This document shows, one piece after another, positions 1 through 6,627 of a DNA stretch of 13,166 nt (positions are counted from its first letter, which is position 1; each line of letters starts with the position of its first letter). The notes below the pieces were generated by a model, which was not told where the DNA came from, made no database searches, and was given only the letters and a program-made list of their open reading frames with translations. A program made the translations under genes and the position numbers. Where the stretch lies: positions 375,739 to 388,904 of the forward strand of contig KQ965757.1 in the NCBI GenBank assembly GCA_001574975.1. The letters are read 5' to 3'. This stretch comes from Gonapodya prolifera JEL478 (lineage: Eukaryota > Monoblepharomycota > Monoblepharidomycetes > Monoblepharidales > Gonapodyaceae).

Positions 1-224
1 TTTATGAGTACGCACCCGTGAGTACAGCCTTCATTACCGCGACCTTTTCGGCCATCGAATGACGTTCCCTTTCAACCCCACAGCCTTCCGCCAAACCTGC
101 CGAAAAGTCTCCCAACCTCCCCAAGTTCGGCGGGATGGCCCCCGGAAAACTCGCTGAGCAACCCGGACGGTACGGCGCGGAAGAGCTTGTACCCATTATT
201 ACCGCGGACATACCAATACGGTGA
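1..224 (+). CDS. DUF4436-type membrane protein, paralog 1 (3' end only)
   Basis: Only the last two exons are in the window. The first base pairs end an exon reading YEYAP (codons 3-17), followed by an intron at 18-83 that starts GTGAGT, ends CACAG and has a TGAC branch-like site at 60-63. The final exon, 84-224, gives 46 residues and stops at TGA 222-224. The tail is Pro/Lys/Ala rich, then carries LPKFG, MAPGKLAEQPGRYGAEELVP and ends IITADIPIR. The same tail, with the same intron at the same place after YEYAP, ends the next gene (2053-2278), so the two are tandem duplicates. By analogy with that gene this is the cytosolic tail after the last membrane segment. Family identity rests on the neighbour; function is unknown. 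Nothing broken is seen in this part. Confidence 0.75.
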
Positions 225-762
225 TGGCATGACGCCGCATGGAGGGTGAAGGGTACTGTGAGGCGGCAAGCGCAATTTTCGTCACCGGGAACGGGGAGCA
301 GTTCGGATTTCAAATATTTTTACAAATGTTATGTGTATATGAGTATGTATACAGCTTTGGCCGCTGGTCCTCTTTTTTCGGCGGACTGCCTCAGGCACCG
401 ACCGCACTTCTTTCTTCTTTGATCTTTCGCCCTTCTCTAACCCGGTCCCATCAGTTTCATCGGATTGTTCGCAGTGCAGGCCAAATCTGAACTGCAACAG
501 CAAAACCAGACATCCTCGAGGTGGGCATTCGGTGGCGTTGCGAATGGAACCGTTCCGCATTTGTAGGCAGAACAATATCCCGAGCCTTCCCACCGGAGCG
601 AGCGGAACGGTTCCACCTGGGCTTCTCAAAACCTTTCATACCGTTGCGTTTTATCCATCGTTCGCTGATACCAACGATCGTTTGGACAGTCGATTCGAAC
701 CATGGCACTCAGAGTCCCACTTTGGAGGCGGTTTATGCCGCTTGTTCTTTTGTGAGTACTCG
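225..762. other. Spacer between the two DUF4436 genes
   Basis: This 538-base stretch holds the 3' flank of paralog 1 and the presumed promoter of paralog 2. I see no convincing exon: the short ORFs on both strands lack protein-like composition or splice partners. An AT-rich patch around 315-355 could serve 3'-end formation. A 14-bp perfect inverted repeat lies at 545-558 and 602-615 and is listed separately. No clear TATA box was found. Confidence 0.5.
545..615. repeat. 14-bp inverted repeat upstream of DUF4436 paralog 2
   Basis: The arm at 545-558 (TGGAACCGTTCCGC) is the exact reverse complement of 602-615, with a 43-nt spacer. Each arm also contains a near-palindrome, GGAAC-x-GTTCC, so the block offers two half-palindromic sites in opposite orientation about 150-220 bases before the proposed start codon at 763. 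It could be a paired operator or a chance hairpin. No transcription factor is assigned. Confidence 0.45.
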
Positions 763-2278
763 ATGGAAGCCGGACGAGAAGGCAAGAGCACGTTTCGGTG
801 CAGGAAGCGTGGACGTGAAGGAGACTCGCTTTTGTCCCTCTTCGCGGTCGTTGCTGGTGTGCAACCATCATTTTCTCATTTACACCTATTATTGCGCCAC
901 TGCAGAGTCCTCTTGGCTATTGTCGTCGGCGTCACGAACTGGGCCTACCAAAAATACTGTGCGTAATGAAAAGCCCGACATTGGCGCTTCGGGCGCTGCT
1001 TTTCGCAATCCGTCACTGACCCCCGTTTCGGCCCTCTGACAGCCGTTCAACCCAAAAAGGCGCAACAGGACTGCTATGTCGATGGAGTTTGTCTGAGCGC
1101 AAACGGTACTCAGGTCATCCAGGGCCACCTTGCAGAATACCCCGACGGTCTCGGCATCGCGGCGAGCTTCAGCACAATTGATACACAGAGTGGAAAGATA
1201 ACGTATCGATTCGCGGTGGGTGCGCGTGGGAATTGCTTGGCGGGAAAACAATCCCGGGCTTACCCTCAATCGATTTCAGATTAATGCCCTCGGAAAGTTC
1301 TCTGGCAACCTCGGCAATGTCACACTTTACGCGGCCGACACCATCAAGAAGTTTGACGTCACATCCCTCCTCCCCTCTATGGATGTCGTCGTCAGTGGTG
1401 ACGGAGATCCATCAACCTATCCTTTCGACAAATACGAGGCTGCCTTTATTGTGTTTGCCGCCGATGGTCCAGTCAACAGTGCTACTTCCAAGTCTATCCC
1501 CCTCGGGTTCAACTTTTACGGACTGGTCGGGAGCTACTATGCCAACGCTGATGTGCTTCAAATCTTGAACGAGGCGGATGGTCAATTCTTTTACCAAGTG
1601 ACGTTGACAGTTGGACGGAGTGTCACCACGCGCTTCTTCTCCATTGTCACGGGAATCATCATTTGGGGTCTCACCCTGGCGTACGGTCTCGTGTCCACGG
1701 ATATCAGATACAAAGGACGGAAACTCGAGCTGCCCTTCGTTGGTCAGTACGATTGGCACATATTTTCGGAAGTCCAGGACTCCGTTAGGCAGCATCTAAC
1801 GTGCGACCGTCTCCTAGCTCTTGGCGCTGCCCTCCTCTTCGCACTTCCTAACATCCGCAACGCTGCACCGAACACCCCTCCCATCGGAACCCAGATGGAC
1901 ATGGCGACCCTCTTCTGTAAGTGCATCACGATGACACTAAATCCGCTGGCGTACACATGTAATGGATTTCCATCGTCATTTACTCAGTCGCAATCGTGGT
2001 CATTGGTGGCTGCTTGATCGTCAACATCTTCCGTGCAGTTTACGAGTATGCTCCCGTGAGTCACGTCTCTACGAGTGCAACACTATTGGCGATGGAATGA
2101 CGGTTCCTCCTCGTCGCAGCCTGCCGCCAAACCCGCCGACAAACCTGCCGAAAAAGCTCCGGACCTCCCCAAGTTCGGCAACATGGCTCCCGGAAAGTTC
2201 GCCGAGCATCCCAGTCGGTATGGTGCGGAAGAACTTGTGCCCATCATTACAGCGGACGTTCCAGTTCATATGCGTTGA
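763..2278 (+). CDS. DUF4436-type multi-pass membrane protein, paralog 2
   Basis: Seven-exon model: 763-856, 908-958, 1043-1215, 1280-1742, 1818-1916, 1988-2055, 2120-2278; all phases agree and give 368 residues. A basic cytosolic N terminus precedes a membrane anchor at residues 22-41. A soluble domain follows, with YPFDKYEA at 153-160. Membrane segments come at about 224-245, 258-272 and from 294 on, with the signature stretches LLFALPNIRN and PNTPPIGTQMDM, which I recognise as DUF4436 features. The tail repeats the Pro/Lys/Ala and GAEELVP pattern of paralog 1. Introns have good branch sites: CTGAC at 1016-1020, CTAAC at 1796-1800, TGAC at 2098-2101. The start ATG 763 is the first in frame before the anchor. 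The 51-nt intron 857-907 rests only on phase and on forming a clean helix. The intron 1917-1987 has an odd acceptor (see findings). No function is known for the family; role inferred only as an integral membrane protein. Confidence 0.8.
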
Positions 2279-2388
2279 TCGCGTGGTGACCGATTTGAAG
2301 TGACAGATTGTAATGTTTTAGAGATTGATATTATTATTACGAATAAGTACATCGTTTAACCCCCGGGATGAACTTCAGAGCTTCGTAG

Positions 2389-2667
2389 CTTCCCGAACAC
2401 GGTGGCTCTATTTGCGTCAGCAAGAAAGGAGGACATGTGATACTTCGTAACCCCAAAGTATGGCAAGACGCTTGGGAAGAGGTCCGCCTAGTGCCTGGGC
2501 TCGATATTTTACACGTGCTTCTCCGTCACGGCGCAACTCCAGCGGAAGCGGCGATCTCGGCGGGCACGATGAACTCAGACCCGCGTTTCTTGTTGGCACT
2601 AGAGAGGCAAAGGAACGGGCAGCCGGAAGAACTGGAGGAAGATGATGCGAATGTGCTCTCAACTCAG
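2389..2667 (+). other. Ankyrin module A (second half only)
   Basis: Frame 1 opens right after TAG 2386-2388 and reads CVSKKGGHVILRNP, the first copy of the GG-V motif, then an ankyrin-like helix pair (ILHVLLRHGATPAEAAI) and an Arg/Glu-rich end (LLALERQRN, EELEEDD). It ends at the donor GTTGGT at 2668. The expected first half of the module (ELI-AVE, ankyrin pair, W-rich segment) is missing. The ATG at 2368 is in the same frame but runs into the TAG after six codons. Confidence 0.55.
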
Positions 2668-2728
2668 GTTGGTTCAGCAATCGGCGTGTTTCGAAACAAA
2701 CTTCTATCCGACTTTGCACTACATTTAG

Positions 2729-3319
2729 GATCAATGTAACTCTGAGCTCATCTCTGCGGTTGAGACCAACAACGTGTCCAAAGTCCGTGGCCTCCTCGTG
2801 TCCGGTGCCTCCCCAGAAGCCCGCAAGATCATCACCCTTTCCGCCGGCGTCGCCACCGCTGAAGATGCATGGAGGTGGATGTGGGATACCAGGGAGTGCG
2901 AAAGTGTCTTGACAATTCCAGTCCTAAAAGGATACGTGTATGTTGCCAAGGCACTGCTGGACGCAGTGGCAGACCCACGGAAGGAAGTTATTTGGTACAC
3001 AGCGTTTGGATCCGAGGGGACATGGACGGAGATCGAATGGGACAAGAAGAGATGGCGTGTTCACTGTTTCCCCGATGCTTGTTCTCTTGCATATAAAGAG
3101 AATGGAGAAATATTTAAGATGGACTATCACTCTTGGGAGGAGCTTACGGAGGAATCGTTCGATGACAGTCTTGGAATCGCATTGTATATGAATGATGAGG
3201 GCGGGCGAGTCTCTTTTGAGCATCCAGAGGCAGATTATGAAGCCGGGACTTCACTTCACCTCAAGGTGAAATGGAAAATTGGACAGATGTTCCCAAAACC
3301 TGCTCCCGAGGAGTGCGTC
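2729..3319 (+). other. Ankyrin module B (most complete copy)
   Basis: The exon opens after TTTAG at 2728 and reads without a stop in frame 2. In order: ELISAVETNNVSKVRGLLVSGAS (ankyrin helix pair), a RKIITLSAGV linker, a second ankyrin pair around KALLDAVADP, the W-rich segment with TWTEIEWDKKRW, FPDACSLAY, an acidic stretch, and LYMNDEGGRVSFEHP, the GG-V motif. A charged end, MFPKPAPEEC, leads to the candidate donor at 3320. It is the reference copy against which the lesions in module C are seen. The usual ankyrin pair after the GG-V motif, seen in module A, is hard to find here. Confidence 0.6.
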
Positions 3320-3374
3320 GTGCCATGGGCGATCAATCCTTTGTCGATACTATATTCAACGATCAGGTCAAGAG

Positions 3375-3930
3375 GATGCCCTTCTGATTGAAGCCGTGGA
3401 ACGCGACGACATTGTCAGACTGAAACAATTGATTCAGCTTGGTGCGTCAATCGAGGCTTGCAAGAGAATCAACTTGTCCGCGCATGTCTCAACGATGCCA
3501 GACGCTCCTCCGGACTACAAGAGGGATTCTGCCCTTGGCGAGAGCGCATTGGCGTGCGCAATCATCCGAAAGAATGTCGACGTCATTAGATTGCTGCTGG
3601 AAGCAAGAGCCGACTCCTGGCGACCGATCAGCTGGAAAGTTCCGATGCAGAGATAGCCGCGACTTCGCAATTGGACGCAGGAAGAGTGGGAAAACTATCG
3701 ATGAAAGTTTATGTTCTGGTTTCCATGTGCGATGGCATTGGTGCAGGGCGTTGAGGGACGAATGAGCTGGGGTGTCTCGGGAGAACTCAAGGACATAACA
3801 GTGGGACCGGACCAAGTGCACGTGAACAGACGTGGGGGTATTGTTGACGTTCAGTCTTCTTTGAAGCTGCAGGGAAGTGCTCATGAGAATTTCGAAGAAG
3901 CAATATACCGATCGCATCTCTTGAAGATTC
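3375..3930 (+). other. Ankyrin module C (two in-frame stops)
   Basis: Frame 0 reads DALLIEAVERDDIVRLKQLI, then LGASIEACKRINLSAHV, GESALACAIIRKN and IRLLLEARADSWRPISW, matching module B step by step. TAG at 3654-3656 follows WKVPMQR. The same frame then reads NWTQEEWENYR, stops at TGA 3702-3704, and resumes with FMFWFPCAMAL and VHVNRRGGIVDVQSS, the module's GG-V motif. Because homology to module B continues on both sides of each stop in one frame, the stops look like point mutations and not unrecognised introns. The end of the module is unclear. Confidence 0.6.
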
Positions 3931-3937
3931 TCCCATC

Positions 3938-4207
3938 ATGCCCGTGGACGACGTCAGCCACGGCGCCCCACCCTCCTCCAGTCTCCAAACATCTCCGAAT
4001 GACGGAGTAGTTGGTGCCGTGAATCGTTCGACTGATGACATTGGTGGTACAAGGGAGCGAGATGGACAAATTGAGCGACATGCCGAGCGAGCTCGGGCCA
4101 TGGAGGCTGAGCTTGGCAACATGAGGAAGAGAGTGGGAGAGTTGGAGACAGAGAATGCTCGATTGACTGAGGAGAATCGATTGCTGAGAGAGAGTCAAAG
4201 TAGATAA
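3938..4207 (+). other. Coiled-coil C-terminal segment of the ankyrin relic
   Basis: Frame 2 is open from the GAA codon after TGA in that frame and contains ATG 3938. It gives a Ser/Pro-rich linker, then a charged coiled coil with leucine-zipper spacing (AMEAELGNMRKRVGELETEN, ARLTEENRLLRES) and stops at TAA 4205-4207. It most likely is the oligomerising tail of the ankyrin protein, since it follows module C directly and on the same strand. Read alone from ATG 3938 it could also be a separate 89-residue protein; I consider that less likely. Confidence 0.5.
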
Positions 4208-4795
4208 TTGTTCACTTATAACGGCTATCTTTCAGAATCCCGAGTTCGGATATACACGTTCAGCTTACGCCCACGACCCTTCAACGCGGCGAAACGTATC
4301 CCTTGTGACTTCTCGTCGCAATGCTCAACCTGTAATCTAGAGCAAGGTGAAAGTCTAAAACGTAGCGTACTACGAGAGGGAGGTGTGCGCCGTGGATGTG
4401 TAAAGCAGACGAAGTCCAAAAAAATAACGTCTTCTCAATGCAATGCCCAATAAACCGTTCGCAACTTGAGCGCAGCCCACCAATAACAACTGGACAGGAT
4501 GTGCGAAGGTTTGTCATTTTGTCATGACGCCAGTATCTCGGAATATCCTACCTAATTGAAAGGTCTACTGCATGTGCGTCGTGTCTCAAAAGAGCGATTT
4601 GGTATACATGGGCAGGCAAAACGTGAGCTAGAGTATGAAATGACGCAATTACATTTACCAGGTTTAATTCCAACGGTAAAAGACTTTGTTTTTGACATCC
4701 AACTTTCATTAAAACTGGTTTCGAAAGCACACGCCGTCAAAAGAAGGACTGCTTAAAATGGCAAGAGCATGTCATGGCAATATATCTGCATGACG

Positions 4796-4886
4796 GATGT
4801 GACTTCAGAGCTTCTCTTGTGGACTTCATTCACACGTCTGCATGAATTCCCGTGATGTGACTTCAGGGCTGCTCCCACGTCTGCAT
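4796..4886. repeat. Local tandem duplication inside the array
   Basis: GATGTGACTTCAG occurs at 4796-4808 and 4854-4866, and CACGTCTGCAT at 4833-4843 and 4876-4886, in the same order. The second copy is about 15 nt shorter between the two words. This is a recent direct duplication compared with the rest of the array. Confidence 0.65.
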
Positions 4887-4917
4887 AGAATTCCAAATAC
4901 ATCGCGTAAAACATGTG

Positions 4918-5010
4918 CAGACCAAAAACTAAGCCTTACAGCGAGCGCGAGCGCAATACGAAAAGATCACGTGTTGATTGAACTGGCTTTCGAATGCGGC
5001 AAAGGGAATC
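4918..5010 (+). repeat. CACGTG-containing repeat, upstream copy
   Basis: CAGACCAAAAA at 4918-4928, an AAAAG..TCACGTG segment with the palindrome CACGTG at 4978-4983, and GGCTTTCGAAT-GCGGCAAAGG near 4995-5010 are repeated in the same order at 6394-6481. The downstream copy sits just before the 776-residue gene. No gene follows this copy, so it may be a detached duplicate of that promoter. Confidence 0.6.
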
Positions 5011-6393
5011 ATGTTATCAAACTCAACCAAGGAAATGTAGTGTGTCCATTTCAGTTGTATCATGACGCCAGACCAGCGTTTCAGTTGAAAACGTGTTTAG
5101 GCGTCTTCTTCACGCATCGTCTCAACATAACATTATGGAATACACGCGCAACCTAAAAAAGTATCCCTGCCATGCCGGCAAGGGTGGGACACGGCGTGAA
5201 ACCAGCGTGTTGCGATGCGTCGACTTGGAAACGGCGAACCGGTTTTGACTGCACGTCTGCATGTATTCCCCAACAATATGCGGGCACACTGCAGGTGAAG
5301 TTCAAAAAACAAGGGTGTTAAGCAAAAGTCCATCGCAGCGAGGTGGTTATCATGATGTCAAACGGTGCACCGTCCGGAGTTTAGGTGATTCATCCTCACA
5401 CGATTTTGAAAGTCCAAAGAATACGTATTGTCTCCAAAAATATATTTGTAATGCAAGCACTATTTAGCTGAAAGGCGGCGAGTGTGCGTCGCTGTTTGAC
5501 GGGAGAAAGGTCGTTGTTGCAGCGTTGATAGTGTTCACACATGCATCCGCAGACAAGGTCTGCGAGAGCATGTGGTACTTAAAAGACAGAATGTAATGTA
5601 ATCTCGACGTGGTCTCCGTCAGGACAGTACTCCCTTCTGTCGTACCGGGTGATTTATCGTAAATGCAGGGCCTCAATACATACTGTCTCCAAACAACGTT
5701 TTGGGATGCAAGCAGTGCATGAAAGAAAGCTTTTGAAACGACGACGAGTTTGAGTGCAAAGTCGCGAAAGGACCCTCAGTCTACATCTGCCATAACGTTG
5801 CACCATCCCAACATTGACTTGTCGCAACAATATCCCATCCGCGTTTGGAAACATACGCAAAGTCTAAAAAATGAAAGGCGGTGTGAGATGGAGTCTGCTC
5901 CGCGGTAATTTCGTCATGACGCCATCCCTTATGATTCCCGAGCCGATCACTATTCTACGTCCACTGTCTCCAAGCATCAATGGGGGAGTGAATACGGAGT
6001 CCAAAATCATGCCTTGACGCGGAAGCGAATGTGCGTCACGACGTCAAGAGTACAACAACGCTCCATCAAGTCTGGCATCCCTTCGCAATGGCGCATCCGC
6101 ATTCTGGAACACGTGTCAAGTTTAGAAGCTGTGGTTTGACAGGAAGTGTGTGCTGTTGTGATATTGACACATGGAAGCATATCTCGATTTACATATCTGT
6201 CCACTATGCGTTCTACACGTGCTGTCTCCAGACTACATTCTGGATTGCAATCGTAGATAAAGCGCTTCTGTGAAATCGCGGCGAGATTGCGAAACTGCGT
6301 GATAACAGGTGACGTCAAAGTGTCTCTTATCGATCGAGCATCAGGATTTATTTTCTGGGCGTATTCCCCGGAAAATATCAAGGGACACTTCTA

Positions 6394-6490
6394 CAGACCA
6401 AAAATAAAGCGAACGAAAAGCCCGACGCGACGTGGTCACGTGCTTTGGTTTGAATTGGCTTTCGAATTGCGGCAAAGGCACGGCGGGTAA
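6394..6490 (+). promoter_or_regulatory. Promoter-like segment with CACGTG box before the 776-residue gene
   Basis: The segment opens with CAGACCAAAAA (6394-6404), carries TCACGTG with the palindrome CACGTG at 6437-6442, and ends with GGCTTTCGAATTGCGGCAAAGG. CACGTG is the classic binding site of bHLH regulators of the Cbf1/Pho4/Myc type. It lies 186 bases before the chosen ATG 6628. Two more CACGTG sites occur at 6110-6115 and 6216-6221. A diverged copy of the whole segment is at 4918-5010. Regulatory use is inferred from the motif and position. Confidence 0.45.
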
Positions 6491-6577
6491 ACGATGATGC
6501 CCCATTTTTGCACAGGGCTGTCGAGGGAGACGCCACGCACACGAATCGGATCGCAGGCAGAGACGGTGGCGCAGCGA

Positions 6578-6625
6578 CGACGACGAGAAGAAGAGAAAGA
6601 GAAAGAAGAAGAGAAGAAGAAGAGC
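6578..6625 (+). repeat. Purine (GA/GAA) tract in the leader
   Basis: About 48 nearly pure purine bases (runs of GAAGAAGAG and GAAAGAG) stand directly before ATG 6628. If transcription starts upstream this is 5' leader. It also keeps the long frame open towards 6508, coding a run of Arg and Glu, so a longer N terminus starting at a non-ATG codon cannot be excluded. Confidence 0.5.
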
Positions 6626-6627
6626 CG

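Larger units (their letters stand above)
2368..4207 (+). pseudogene. Ankyrin-repeat protein relic with C-terminal coiled coil
   Basis: Three homologous modules (A 2389-2667, B 2729-3319, C 3375-about 3930) are followed by a coiled-coil tail to TAA 4205-4207. Full modules start with an ankyrin pair (ELISAVETNN...LLVSGAS, then KALLDAVADP), pass a W-rich segment and then a GG-V motif. Introns separate modules at homologous places: 2668-2728 (GTTGGT...TTTAG, phase 0) and, less surely, 3320-3374 (GTGCCA...AAGAG, phase 0). In-frame stops lie at TAG 2386-2388, TAG 3654-3656 and TGA 3702-3704. The last aligns with a Trp in module B, a TGG-to-TGA change. Frame also changes between module C (frame 0) and the tail (frame 2) with no clear intron. 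Module A lacks its first half and no 5' exon was found. Ankyrin proteins bind other proteins, but the partner here is unknown. The layout recalls an ankyrin family expanded in chytrids, from memory. Undetected introns could rescue parts. Confidence 0.6.
4208..6393. repeat. Array of diverged tandem repeats, no convincing gene
   Basis: The 11-mer TCATGACGCCA occurs exactly at 4522-4532, 5060-5070 and 5914-5924, each followed 51-60 nt later by a TGTCTC-type box (4582, 5119, 5965). More TGTCTCC boxes stand at 5429, 5694 and 6223, so the last four are 258-271 nt apart. The box leads into a loosely shared stretch ending near GGATGCAAGCA. A second 11-mer, CACGTCTGCAT, occurs at 4833-4843, 4876-4886 and 5252-5262. 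Other shared words are GAAAGGCGG (5470, 5873) and AGTC(C/T)AAAA (several). These point to an old tandem array with a unit of roughly 265 nt. It could be satellite, a fossil gene family, or amplified promoter sequence. Short ORFs in it are all below about 125 residues and not recognised. Confidence 0.6.

Noticed and set aside
692-701. GATTCGAACC, the reverse complement of a tRNA T-loop word
   Set aside because: The flanks cannot form a 5-bp T stem and no acceptor stem or D arm is found at the right distance on either strand.
2437-2739. Separate 100-residue gene from GTG 2437
   Set aside because: The part before 2668 is the end of an ankyrin module and the part after is intron sequence; homology extends upstream of 2437.
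4208-6393. CRISPR-like array
   Set aside because: Repeat units are long, diverged and unevenly spaced, and the genome is eukaryotic; no short identical repeats with unique spacers.
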